A DNA stretch of 24,208 nucleotides from a virus. Shown one piece after another: positions 11,433-19,632 of this stretch. Where the stretch lies: IMG/VR virus record IMGVR_UViG_3300025301_000112, positions 1 through 24,208 of that record; one strand, given 5' to 3'. Below the pieces are notes generated by a model. It saw only the letters and a list, made by a program, of their open reading frames with translations, had not been told where the DNA came from and did no database searches. Position numbers and translations under genes: made by a program. Position 1 is the first letter of the stretch. The number at the start of each line of letters is the position of its first letter.

Positions 11433-13901
11433 ATGGCTATTGATAAAGCGTTAACTCCTCTTTCTAACGGAGCCGGTGTTCCTCCTACCGGAGCTGACCT
11501 TGAGATTGAAATTGTCAACCCTGATATGGTTACACTTGATGACGGTAGTGTTGAAGTAACACTTATTCCCGGCAAGGAATCCGGGGATGATTCTTTTGAT
11601 AGCAATCTTGCTGAAACATTAGAAGAAGATGTTCTGCAAAAGTTGACTGACGAAGTTATCGGTCTTGTTGATGCTGATATCGAAAGCCGTAAGGATTGGG
11701 CTGATACCTTTGTCAAGGGGCTGGATGTATTAGGATTCAAATACGAAGAACGTACAGACCCGTGGGATGGTGCCTGCGGTGTATACTCCACCATATTGGC
11801 GGAAGCAGCTATTCGTTTCCAAGCGGAAACAATGAGTGAAACCTTCCCTCCTTCGGGGCCGGTGAAAACAAAAATTCTTGGTGAGGAGACGAAGGAAAAA
11901 GAAGAAGCGGCTACTCGTGTTCAAGCAGACATGAACTATGAACTTACTGAACGTATGGTTGAATATCGACCTGAACATGAAAGACTTTTATATAGTCTGG
12001 GACTCGCAGGTTCTGCTTTTAAAAAGATTTATTACGACCCCAACATAGGTCGTCAGGCAGCTATCTATATTCCTGCTGAAGATGTGATAGTGCCTTATGG
12101 TGCATCCCATATAGAGAGCGCGGAACGTGTTACGCATATTATGCGTAAAACAAAAAATGACCTGAAGAAACTTCAGGCTAACGGATTTTACCGTGAAATA
12201 GATCTTGATGATCCACAACCGTTTCATACTGATATAGAGGAACGTAAAGCTAAAGAAGGCGGTTATTCCATAACGGATGATGACCGTTATGCAGTATACG
12301 AGATCCATGCCGATCTTGTTATAGAGGGTATCGACGATTCCGATGAGGAAATTGCGAAACCGTATGTAGTAACTATAGAACGGGGAACATCCGAAGTACT
12401 GGCAATACGCCGAAACTGGGATCCTGATGATGAACTCAGATTGAAGAGACAGCATTTTGTACATTACGTATATGTGCCGGGGTTCGGGTTTTACGGTCTT
12501 GGTTTGATTCACATTATTGGTGGTTACGCTAAAGCAGGTACAAGCCTGATACGGCAACTTGTCGATGCTGGTACTTTGGCGAATCTGCCGGGTGGATTAA
12601 AATCAAGAGGGTTGCGGATCAAAGGTGACGACACTCCCATAAATCCGGGTGAGTGGCGCGATGTGGATGTACCGTCAGGTAGTATCCGCGACAACATTAC
12701 ATTCCTCCCTTACAAAGAACCAAGTCAGACACTTTTGGCGCTGCTTAACCAGATAACGACTGAAGGTCGTAGGTTAGGCGCTATCAGCGATATGAATATC
12801 TCTGATATGTCGGCCAATGCCCCTGTTGGTACTACGTTGGCATTGCTTGAACGTACTCTTAAACCTATGGCCGCAGTACAAGCTCGTGTTCATTACGCCA
12901 TGAAGCAGGAGTTCAAACTCCTTAAAGCGATAATGTCCGAGTATGCGTCGGAAGAATATGACTACCAACCTCTTCGTGGGGAAGTCGGAGCGCGTCGGGA
13001 AGATTATGATTCTGTAGATGTAATTCCTGTAAGCGATCCGAATAGTTCTACTATGGCGCAGCGGGTTGTGCAGTATCAGGCTGTCTTGGCGATGGCTCAG
13101 TCTGCACCACAGATATATAACCTGCCGCAACTTCATAGGCAGATGATTGAAGTATTAGGAATCAAGAATGCGGATAAACTTGTTCCTACGAAGGACGATG
13201 TAAAAGCTGTAGATCCTATAAGCGAGAATATGAGTGCACTTATCGGGAAACCGATAAAAGCATTTATATATCAGGATCACGACGCCCACATCAGTACGCA
13301 TATGTCGTTTATGCAAGATCCTATGGTTGCTCAATTGATCGGGCAGAATCCACAGGCCAAACAGATTATGGCATCATTGCAGGCACATATAGCGGAGCAT
13401 CTAGGGTTCAACTATAGAAGGCAGATAGAAGAACGTCTTGGTGTTGACTTACCACCGCCAAATGAAGAGCTACCCGAAGAGATTGAAGTTGATCTTGCGC
13501 GTCTTGTTGCCAAGGCAGCTAAACAGCTTACACAATCTCATCAGCAACAGGCCGCACAACAGAAGGCACAGCAACAGGCTCAAGATCCTGTACTCCAGTT
13601 ACGGCGTCAGGAAGCACAGACTAAACAGGCTGATGTACAGCGTAAAGCCCAGAAAGATGCAGCGGATACACAGTTGCAGCAGGCTGAACTGCAGCGGAAA
13701 GCCCAGAAAGATCTTGTTGATGCTGCTGTTAGTACCCAACGGGTTGAACTTGAAAAGGTTAAAACGGTAGTAGATGCCAAACAGGATCAGATTAAACTGG
13801 ATGCTGATGTAAAGAAAGAAACCGATAAACTTGATCTTGAGATATTCAAAACAGTAACTACTCCACCTCCTACCCCGTCTTCTAACAACAAGAAAGAATA
13901 G
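11433..13901 (+). CDS. Portal protein, large P22-like type
   Basis: The 822-aa product is a portal by position after terL and by content: an acidic N-terminus, a conserved block DPWDGACGVYSTILAEAAIR (about 109-128), FPPSGPVKTKI, later GLGLIHIIGGYAKAGTSLIR and TTLALLERTLKPM in the stem/wing region, and a very Gln/Ala/Lys-rich C-terminal coiled coil (about 680-800). Twelve copies form the ring through which DNA is packaged and the tail attaches. Length exceeds many portals; the C-terminal coil may form an extended barrel as in P22-type portals. ATG at 11433 follows AAGGATAGATC. The DNA in the Gln-rich part is repetitive but open throughout. Confidence 0.92.
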   Translation: MAIDKALTPLSNGAGVPPTGADLEIEIVNPDMVTLDDGSVEVTLIPGKESGDDSFDSNLAETLEEDVLQKLTDEVIGLVDADIESRKDWADTFVKGLDVLGFKYEERTDPWDGACGVYSTILAEAAIRFQAETMSETFPPSGPVKTKILGEETKEKEEAATRVQADMNYELTERMVEYRPEHERLLYSLGLAGSAFKKIYYDPNIGRQAAIYIPAEDVIVPYGASHIESAERVTHIMRKTKNDLKKLQANGFYREIDLDDPQPFHTDIEERKAKEGGYSITDDDRYAVYEIHADLVIEGIDDSDEEIAKPYVVTIERGTSEVLAIRRNWDPDDELRLKRQHFVHYVYVPGFGFYGLGLIHIIGGYAKAGTSLIRQLVDAGTLANLPGGLKSRGLRIKGDDTPINPGEWRDVDVPSGSIRDNITFLPYKEPSQTLLALLNQITTEGRRLGAISDMNISDMSANAPVGTTLALLERTLKPMAAVQARVHYAMKQEFKLLKAIMSEYASEEYDYQPLRGEVGARREDYDSVDVIPVSDPNSSTMAQRVVQYQAVLAMAQSAPQIYNLPQLHRQMIEVLGIKNADKLVPTKDDVKAVDPISENMSALIGKPIKAFIYQDHDAHISTHMSFMQDPMVAQLIGQNPQAKQIMASLQAHIAEHLGFNYRRQIEERLGVDLPPPNEELPEEIEVDLARLVAKAAKQLTQSHQQQAAQQKAQQQAQDPVLQLRRQEAQTKQADVQRKAQKDAADTQLQQAELQRKAQKDLVDAAVSTQRVELEKVKTVVDAKQDQIKLDADVKKETDKLDLEIFKTVTTPPPTPSSNNKKE

Positions 13902-13906
13902 GCTGA

Positions 13907-14104
13907 ATGGCAAAAACCGTCTTTGACGTGCTTAAACAACGTATAGGGGAACATAAATCCTCTGCGGTGGAATTCCTTGCTGATGGTGGTCCGAAAGATT
14001 ACGCCGAGTACAGGAATGTGTGTGGTTTGCTTCGGGGTCTGCAAGTCGCGCTGTCTCATATAGAAGACCTCTCGCGCAATTATTTAGGGGATGACGATGA
14101 CTGA
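13907..14104 (+). CDS. Small hypothetical protein (65 aa)
   Basis: ATG at 13907 lies five bases after the portal stop. The product is helical (MAKTVFDVLKQRIGEHKSSA), with GGPKDYAEYRNVCGLLRGLQ in the middle and an acidic end (GDDDD). Its last codons overlap the start of the GroES-like gene. It is a typical small protein between portal and scaffold; function unknown, possibly a minor head or assembly factor. Confidence 0.8.
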   Translation: MAKTVFDVLKQRIGEHKSSAVEFLADGGPKDYAEYRNVCGLLRGLQVALSHIEDLSRNYLGDDDD

Positions 14105-14480
14105 ACCTTCCATAAAGCCAGAACCCAATAATGATGAAGAGTTGGAAGCACAACTTCCCGTTCCAGTTGGATATCATATTCTTATAGCGATGCCGGAAAT
14201 TGAGGATACTTACGACGATACAGAAATCCTTAAAACGGTGTCTGCAAAACAGCATGAAACTATTCTGTCTATTATAGGACTTGTGCTGGATATGGGGGAA
14301 CAAGCGTATAGTGATGAAGATAGATTCCCTTCAGGGGCATGGTGTGATGTAGGGGATTACGTTATGTTTCGTGCTAATTCAGGAACACGATTTACAATCG
14401 ACGGCAAGGAATATCGTCTTATGAATGATGATTCCATCGAAGCTATTGTAAACGACCCCCGCGGTATTTCGCGTGCATAG
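14097..14480 (+). CDS. GroES-like co-chaperonin (Cpn10 fold), putative
   Basis: The 127-aa protein follows the Cpn10 layout: PVPVGYHILI (21-30) as the first strand, a flexible polar segment with TEILKT (42-47) in the place of the GroEL-binding mobile loop, then IIGLVLDMGEQA (59-70), VGDYVMFRANSGTRFTIDGK (85-104), EYRLMNDDSIEAIV (105-118). In GroES the equivalent parts read GEVLAVG, VGDIVIF and a final LIMSESDILAIV. Phage co-chaperonins such as T4 gp31 help the host GroEL fold the capsid protein, and this gene lies in the head cassette. I choose the second ATG (14097), which has AGGGG six bases before it. Confirmation needs profile comparison or a structure model. Confidence 0.8.
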   Translation: MTEPSIKPEPNNDEELEAQLPVPVGYHILIAMPEIEDTYDDTEILKTVSAKQHETILSIIGLVLDMGEQAYSDEDRFPSGAWCDVGDYVMFRANSGTRFTIDGKEYRLMNDDSIEAIVNDPRGISRA

Positions 14481-14491
14481 GAGTTAAATAT

Positions 14492-15523
14492 ATGCCCTTC
14501 AAAAAAGTTGAATTCACATTCCCAGACGATGAAGAAGGCAGCAAAAAAATAGAAATAGAACCTTCTAGTGCTGTTGAAGTTGATATATCTGGTAAGAAAG
14601 CGGCAAAAGAGGATGAACCTGTCGAGGTTGTAGAGGCAGAAGATTCTAATGATGGTTTTGAAGTTGAAGTTATTGATGACACGCCAAAAGCTGACCAAGG
14701 TCGCAAGGCTTCTGAGCCTCCAGAGGAGATTACTGATGAGGAACTTGAAGACTACTCTGAAAAAGTTCGCAGAAGAATTAAACACTTCAGTAAGGGATAC
14801 CACGATGAGCGTCGTGCTAAAGAACAAGCATTTCGTGAACGTCAAGAGCTGGAAACCTACGCTCAAAAACTTGTTGAAGAGAACAAGAATTTAAAGACTT
14901 CCGTTGGAAAAAACCAAACGGTACTTCTTGATCAGGCCAAACGTACAGCCGAAAGTGAATTAGCACAGGCTAAAAATGCTTACAAAGAAGCATATGAAGC
15001 TGGTGAGGCAGATGCAGTTGTTGAAGCACAGGAAAAGTTAACATCTGCTAAAATAAGAACTGATCGGTTAAACAACATACAATTACCTTTACAGGAAGAT
15101 CAAACAACTGTAAAAGAAGCTAACACACAAGAATCCGCCCCGGTGAAAGTCGATGAGCGGGCCAGTGAATGGGCAAAAACCAACACATGGTTCGGTTCAG
15201 ACGATGAAATGACAAGTTTCGCGTTGGGGTTGCATAACAAACTTGTCAAACAGGGTATGAACCCGCAAAGCGATGAGTACTATGAGGCCATTGATGGCCG
15301 TATGCGAGAAATATTCCCCGGTAATTTCGGGGATGTCGAAAAACCAGATAGGAAGACGTCTAAGCGTCAGGCGAACGTGGTTGCACCCGCTACGCGGAGC
15401 ACTTCACCAAAGAAAGTGGTGTTAACGCAAACACAGGTAAACCTAGCGAAGCGTTTAGGGGTTCCTCTTGAAGATTACGCCAAACAGGTTGCGATAGAGA
15501 TGAGGAAAAGTGCAAATGGCTGA
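14492..15523 (+). CDS. Scaffold protein, putative
   Basis: This 343-aa protein lies between portal/GroES-like and capsid genes and has scaffold-like features: a highly acidic N-terminal 95 residues, a long charged coiled coil (about 85-200, ELEDYSEKVRRRIKHFSKGY onward, rich in Glu, Lys, Gln and Ala), and a basic C-terminal part (about 280-343) suitable for contacting the capsid shell. Scaffolds guide procapsid assembly and then leave. Sequence conservation among scaffolds is low, so the call is by order and composition. ATG at 14492 has GGAG eight bases upstream. Its end overlaps the next gene by 8 bases. Confidence 0.8.
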   Translation: MPFKKVEFTFPDDEEGSKKIEIEPSSAVEVDISGKKAAKEDEPVEVVEAEDSNDGFEVEVIDDTPKADQGRKASEPPEEITDEELEDYSEKVRRRIKHFSKGYHDERRAKEQAFRERQELETYAQKLVEENKNLKTSVGKNQTVLLDQAKRTAESELAQAKNAYKEAYEAGEADAVVEAQEKLTSAKIRTDRLNNIQLPLQEDQTTVKEANTQESAPVKVDERASEWAKTNTWFGSDDEMTSFALGLHNKLVKQGMNPQSDEYYEAIDGRMREIFPGNFGDVEKPDRKTSKRQANVVAPATRSTSPKKVVLTQTQVNLAKRLGVPLEDYAKQVAIEMRKSANG

Positions 15524-15965
15524 TAATCGAATTAATCGTGAACAGACTACACGTGATAAAACGGCCCGTAAAAAGGGTTGGCAGCGCCCGGAAATGTTAC
15601 CTTCTCCTAATCCTGAAGAAGGGTATAAGTTTCATTGGGTGCGTGTGTCTACACATGGTCAGGTTGATGCCACGAATGTTTCCTCAAAATTACGCGAAGG
15701 TTGGGAGCCAGTTAAGGCAAAAGATCACCCGGAAATTACAATGGTCACCGTCGAGAACGAGCGTTTTAAAGACAATGTTGTAATTGGGGGGTTGATGCTT
15801 TGCAAAGCTCCGGCTGAACTGGTCAAAGAGCGTAATGATCATTACGCAGAGCAGAGTAAAGCTCAGATTCAGTCAGTTGATAACAACCTGATGCGAGAAA
15901 ATGATCCTCGTATGCCGCTCTTCAATGATCGGACATCGAAGGTCACTTTCGGTAGCGGAAATTAA
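15516..15965 (+). CDS. Conserved phage head-module protein (149 aa)
   Basis: I choose ATG at 15516, with GAGGAAAAG upstream, over GTG two codons earlier. It overlaps the scaffold gene end. The product is hydrophilic with a basic start, then YKFHWVRVSTHGQVDATNVS (about 38-57) and SKLREGWEPVKAKDHPEI, a pattern I recall as conserved in marine phages directly before capsid genes. It has no membrane segment and no enzyme motif. The C-terminus (MRENDPRMPLFNDRTSKVTF) may be flexible. It could be a minor capsid or assembly protein. Confidence 0.82.
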   Translation: MADNRINREQTTRDKTARKKGWQRPEMLPSPNPEEGYKFHWVRVSTHGQVDATNVSSKLREGWEPVKAKDHPEITMVTVENERFKDNVVIGGLMLCKAPAELVKERNDHYAEQSKAQIQSVDNNLMRENDPRMPLFNDRTSKVTFGSGN

Positions 15966-15985
15966 TCTTAACGGGAGAATAAGCT

Positions 15986-16579
15986 ATGGCTTATCCTACA
16001 GTAGATGCCCCTTATGGGCTAAAGCCAGTTAAGATGGTTAGCGGTACCCCCTATGCTGGTGTTACCCGACAGTACACAATTGCTAGCGCGTATAACACTA
16101 ACATTTTTTGCGGGGATGCTGTTAAACTCGTAACTGCAGGCACTATCGAGCGGGACACCGCCGATGCTGCTATGATATCTATTGGTATTTTTATGGGGTG
16201 TTCTTACACTGACCCCGGTACCAATCAGAAAACGTTCAAACAGTATTGGCCCGCTAGCACTGTTGCTAGTGATGCTAAAGGCTATGTGGTCGATGCTACG
16301 GATGTGTTGTTTAAGGCTGCGGTTGTATCCTCTGGTACTACCATTGGCGATTTAGCACTTACTGATCTTGGCGCTAATATAGCTGGGGTTGATAATACAG
16401 GTAGTACTACTACCGGTAATTCTAAAATTGCCATTTTGGATACTTCTGCCACTACCAATACTCTACCTTTCCGAATTGTAGAGTTGGTGGATGAGACCAA
16501 AAATTCATCTGGCGGCTTCACTGAAGCTCTCGTCAAATGGAATGCTGGTCACCTTATGAGCAACACAACCGGCATTTAG
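15986..16579 (+). CDS. Putative capsid decoration/head protein (197 aa)
   Basis: ATG at 15986 follows GGGAGAATAAGCT. The product is rich in Thr, Ala, Gly, Ser and Val, predicted beta, starting MAYPTVDAPYGLKPVKMVSG. This composition and location just before the major capsid gene suit a decoration or stabilising protein, similar in position to lambda gpD. There is no signal peptide or enzyme motif. The name is inference from order. Confidence 0.75.
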   Translation: MAYPTVDAPYGLKPVKMVSGTPYAGVTRQYTIASAYNTNIFCGDAVKLVTAGTIERDTADAAMISIGIFMGCSYTDPGTNQKTFKQYWPASTVASDAKGYVVDATDVLFKAAVVSSGTTIGDLALTDLGANIAGVDNTGSTTTGNSKIAILDTSATTNTLPFRIVELVDETKNSSGGFTEALVKWNAGHLMSNTTGI

Positions 16580-16592
16580 GGGAGTAACGTAA

Positions 16593-17495
16593 ATGGCTAT
16601 TTCACGTGCCCAATTACTAAAAGAACTCCTCCCCGGACTCAATGCTCTGTTTGGCATGGAGTATGCTAAGTACGGTGAAGAACATAAGCAGATTTTTGAA
16701 CAAGAATCTTCTGACCGTTCTTTTGAGGAAGAAACGAAACTGTCTGGTTTCTCTGCTGCACCTGTCAAAGACGAAGGCTCTGCCATCGAGTATGACAATG
16801 CACAGGAAGCATGGACGGCTCGTTACAATCACGAAACCATTGCGATGGGATTCTCAGTTACTGAGGAAGCCGTTGAAGATAACCTGTATGACTCTTTGTC
16901 TGCTCGTTATACAAAGGCTCTTGCCCGCGCTATGGCTTACACTAAACAGGTTAAGGCGGCGACTATTCTTAATGACGCCTTCTCCACCACACATGGGGAC
17001 GGTGTTGTACTTTGCTCCACCGCTCATCCGCTTGTTTCTGGTGGTACCAACGCAAACACACCATCTACAGCCGCTGATCTTAACGAGACTTCTCTTGAAG
17101 CCGCCGTTATATCAATTGCTGGTTGGACGGATGAGCGTAGCCTGTTGATTGCCGCCAAACCACGTAAACTGATTATCCCACCTGCACTGCAATTCGTTGC
17201 TACGCGGTTGTTGGAAACTCAGGGACGTGTCAGCACTGCGGATAACGATATCAATGCTCTCAAGAACAACGGTTCTGTTCCTGAAGGGTATGCAGTAAAC
17301 CATTATCTAACAGATACAGATGCATGGTTTTTGATGTCGGACGTTCCGAATGGCTTGAAGCACTTTGTTCGTACCCCGATGTCTACATCTATGGATGCTG
17401 ATTTCGATACGGGCAATAGCCGCTATAAGGCTAGAGAACGTTATTCATTTGGTGTTTCCGATCCTCTTGGGGTTTATGGATCACCCGGTGCATAA
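16593..17495 (+). CDS. Major capsid protein, Mu gpT-like
   Basis: The 300-aa product resembles the Mu gpT-type HK97-fold capsid family: N-terminal helical LLKELLPGLNALFGMEYAKY, YNHETIAMGFSVTEEAVEDN (about 78-97), KQVKAATILNDAF (117-129), LCSTAHPL (139-146), ERSLLIAAKPRKLIIPPALQ, and the C-terminal PMSTSMDADFDTGNSRYKAR then SFGVSDP. It builds the icosahedral shell. GGGGAG precedes ATG at 16593. A strong terminator follows directly, so head genes may end a high-level transcript here. The protein appears full length without a fused protease domain; no separate maturation protease is visible. Confidence 0.92.
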   Translation: MAISRAQLLKELLPGLNALFGMEYAKYGEEHKQIFEQESSDRSFEEETKLSGFSAAPVKDEGSAIEYDNAQEAWTARYNHETIAMGFSVTEEAVEDNLYDSLSARYTKALARAMAYTKQVKAATILNDAFSTTHGDGVVLCSTAHPLVSGGTNANTPSTAADLNETSLEAAVISIAGWTDERSLLIAAKPRKLIIPPALQFVATRLLETQGRVSTADNDINALKNNGSVPEGYAVNHYLTDTDAWFLMSDVPNGLKHFVRTPMSTSMDADFDTGNSRYKARERYSFGVSDPLGVYGSPGA

Positions 17496-17502
17496 AATTG
17501 AG

Positions 17503-17533
17503 GAGGGGGTACTTGTTGCCCCCTCTCTTTTTT
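17503..17533 (+). terminator. Intrinsic terminator after the capsid gene
   Basis: GAGGGGG (17503-17509) pairs with CCCCCTC (17519-17525), followed by TCTTTTTT. It is 7 bases after the capsid stop. The 60-odd bases that follow contain GTTATACAATAATTTATCC, which could hold a weak promoter for the next block, but I cannot support a specific one. Confidence 0.88.
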
Positions 17534-17596
17534 GTTATACAATAATTTATCCCTGACAGTCTTAATGACTGACACTAGCCGCGACAGGAGATACAC

Positions 17597-18145
17597 ATGG
17601 CTAACACAACATTTAACGGTCCCGTCCGTTCTGAAAACGGTTTCAAAGTTATAAATATTGCTGATAATACCGGGGTCGTTACTGAAACTTCTTCCCAAGC
17701 GTCTACAGGTATTTTTACCAACAAATATATCAAGCATGTTGGTTATGCCACAGGCGTTACAGTTAATACCACTGCTGGCGATAGCCCTGCGATTGGTGAG
17801 TTTACGCAACCCGCTAACACAATTATAACCAATATCAAAATATTCTGTGCCACGGCTCCAGTAATTGGAACGGGCGACATTGGTTATGAGGTCGGAACGT
17901 CTAGTTCTGGTGCTCAGATTGTAGCGGCTGTTACTGATCAGATTCTTGATGGCGGTACTACGGTTGTTGTAGGTAACGTGACATTACCTTCGTTAGTAAC
18001 TCAGACTGAGAGTGGCACTACTGCTCCGGCTTCTGTTCAGTATACTTCTGCTGCACGGACTATTTATTGCAATATCACGAATACCGTGGACGCAACTACT
18101 GCTGGTTCCTTCACCTTCATCATAGAATATGTACAGATTGCGTAA
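17597..18145 (+). CDS. Putative virion structural protein (182 aa)
   Basis: AGGAGATACAC precedes ATG at 17597. The product is Thr/Val/Ala/Gly/Ile-rich, with alternating predicted beta strands and no charged helices, and ends FTFIIEYVQIA. It looks like a jelly-roll-type surface or head protein. It is the first gene after the capsid terminator. I do not recognise a named family; a head fibre, decoration or minor capsid role is possible. Confidence 0.75.
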   Translation: MANTTFNGPVRSENGFKVINIADNTGVVTETSSQASTGIFTNKYIKHVGYATGVTVNTTAGDSPAIGEFTQPANTIITNIKIFCATAPVIGTGDIGYEVGTSSSGAQIVAAVTDQILDGGTTVVVGNVTLPSLVTQTESGTTAPASVQYTSAARTIYCNITNTVDATTAGSFTFIIEYVQIA

Positions 18146-18185
18146 TTGGAGGGTCTGTTTTTCTAATCATTATAGGGAATAAGAT

Positions 18186-18791
18186 ATGTCCTCTGATATT
18201 CAATCCACATTTATAGAAGCTGCAACGGCAGATACTGATGGTATTTCCACTGCAGCGGCGGTTGGTGATGGTGCTAATCTGGTCCTTGGAGGTGCTTTAG
18301 CCTCTGGAGGAGCAGTTACTTTTGATCAGCCACGCAATATAACTATCCTGAGTGCCGGTGATGACAGCGGGATTTCCTTTACTGTCACAGGGACAGATGA
18401 AACGGGAACGTCTGCAACTGAATCTATCACGGGTGCTAATGCTGGTACGGCAACAGGTACGGCTTATTTTGCAACTATCACTCAAATAGCTGCGGTAGGA
18501 GACCCTGCCGGAAATGTAAGTGCTGGTTCTGGTACATCTATCGCTGCACCTATGTTCAGGGGTAGAATGAGACTTCGTGGCATTTATGCTGTGAATACTG
18601 GTACTGCAGGTACGACTACCTTTAGACAGACTTCTTCATCTGGTGCGGTAGCAATGCAGTTTAATACCGTGGCTTCCGCGAATACCACACAGTACCCTGA
18701 TATTCCTGATGACGGGATTCTGTTCGCGGCTGGTGGTTATGTTCTGTACACGCAAACTACTTTGTCTTCCATAACGGTGTTTTACAGTTAG
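18186..18791 (+). CDS. Putative virion structural protein (201 aa)
   Basis: AGGGAATAAGAT precedes ATG at 18186. The product is Ala/Thr/Gly/Ser-rich and predicted beta throughout, with RNITILSAGDDSGISFTVTG in the first half and RGRMRLRGIYAVNTGTAG in the second. Composition resembles the preceding 182-aa protein, and the two may be related surface proteins, though I see no clear alignment. It is probably virion-associated; exact role unknown. Confidence 0.75.
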   Translation: MSSDIQSTFIEAATADTDGISTAAAVGDGANLVLGGALASGGAVTFDQPRNITILSAGDDSGISFTVTGTDETGTSATESITGANAGTATGTAYFATITQIAAVGDPAGNVSAGSGTSIAAPMFRGRMRLRGIYAVNTGTAGTTTFRQTSSSGAVAMQFNTVASANTTQYPDIPDDGILFAAGGYVLYTQTTLSSITVFYS

Positions 18792-18794
18792 GGT

Positions 18795-19364
18795 ATGCCT
18801 AGTAGAAGTCCTCAACAGCGCAGGTTTATGGGTGCTGTCGCTAATAATCCGGAGTTCGCCGCAGAAGTTGGCGTTCCTCGATCTGTAGGAGCTGAGTTTA
18901 TGGCTAAAGATAAAAAGAAGAAACGGGTACGTAAGTACGAAGTTGGCGGGGTTGCAACAGGTCTTCCGATTCCAGAAGAATTAGCAGTCGATGAACGGGC
19001 TAACCGACAAAGGCCACGTGGTATGCGGCCAACGGGTTCTCCTAGGAGTTCTCCTGATGCGGGAGCGCAGGGAAGAAATATATTAAGCGCACTTGGGGCT
19101 GTTGGTACGGGGCTGTCGCCGGGCACGGGAGCGCTAGGTGGAATACGTGAGGCACTTTCTGCACGCAAACGCAAAACCGAAGCTGCTGCTGCTGGAGAAC
19201 GTCCGATGGGTTTCACGGCTGAAGAAATTAAACCTCGAAAAAAGAGGAAGAGGAAGGGCAGGCCCGGTACAAAATCATATTATCATGGTGGTAAGATCCG
19301 TGGTTGCGGCAAAGAAACGCAGGGTCGTCGTAAGGCCAAGATGATACGCATGAAGGGTTCCTGA
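18795..19364 (+). CDS. Basic protein with DUF3008-like N-terminus (189 aa)
   Basis: The first 40 residues (MPSRSPQQRRFMGAVANNPE then GVPRSVGAEF) resemble the small DUF3008-type motif, in which a Ser-x-x-Gln-Arg-Arg helix precedes a K/P-x-x-VG-EF motif. The middle is Gly/Pro/Ala/Arg-rich and low complexity. The tail (about 146-189) is very basic, with RKKRKRKGRPGTKS and YYHGGKIRGCGKETQGRRKA. The whole suggests a DNA- or RNA-contacting virion protein. ATG at 18795 lies three bases after the previous stop with little ribosome site, so coupling is likely. Its stop overlaps the next start (TGATG). Confidence 0.8.
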   Translation: MPSRSPQQRRFMGAVANNPEFAAEVGVPRSVGAEFMAKDKKKKRVRKYEVGGVATGLPIPEELAVDERANRQRPRGMRPTGSPRSSPDAGAQGRNILSALGAVGTGLSPGTGALGGIREALSARKRKTEAAAAGERPMGFTAEEIKPRKKRKRKGRPGTKSYYHGGKIRGCGKETQGRRKAKMIRMKGS

Positions 19365-19516
19365 TGGAGGGTAGAACTAGTTTCATGGTCAGGCGCAGAA
19401 TAAAAGATTTTGTGCAGAAGAAAAAGAAAATGAAACAGGTACTCAAAGGTACATGTAGTGACCACGCCAACAGGAATATCGAGGATTGCTGCAAGAAAAC
19501 AGCGAGGGAAGATTAA
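19364..19516 (+). CDS. Short basic protein (50 aa)
   Basis: ATG at 19364 overlaps the previous TGA, with AAGGGTT upstream, and the frame runs 50 codons to TAA at 19514-19516. The product has RRRIKDFVQKKKKMKQ near the N-terminus and three Cys residues in the C-terminal half (GTCSDH, DCCKK), which could bind a metal or form disulphides. It is the first of two consecutive short basic genes joined by TAATG overlaps. Not recognised; nucleic-acid binding is plausible from charge. Confidence 0.75.
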   Translation: MEGRTSFMVRRRIKDFVQKKKKMKQVLKGTCSDHANRNIEDCCKKTARED

Positions 19517-19632
19517 TGCCTTATGTAGGAAAAAAGAAATTTTCGTACGGTAAAGCCGGTAGGAAGAAGGCTATGCAGTACGCCAAAAAAACCGGTAAGA
19601 AACTCAAGAAAAAGAAGAGTAGAACAGCTTAA
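19516..19632 (+). CDS. Very basic mini-protein (38 aa)
   Basis: ATG at 19516 overlaps the previous TAA (TAATG), and its own TAA overlaps the start of the connector gene at 19632 in the same way. The product starts MPYVGKKKFSYGKAGRKKAM and ends KKLKKKKSRTA; about 16 of its 38 residues are Lys or Arg and none are acidic. I recall similar Lys-rich peptides at this place in marine phage genomes. It is likely a nucleic-acid-binding or DNA-condensing virion component, or an RNA-binding regulator. Confidence 0.78.
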   Translation: MPYVGKKKFSYGKAGRKKAMQYAKKTGKKLKKKKSRTA

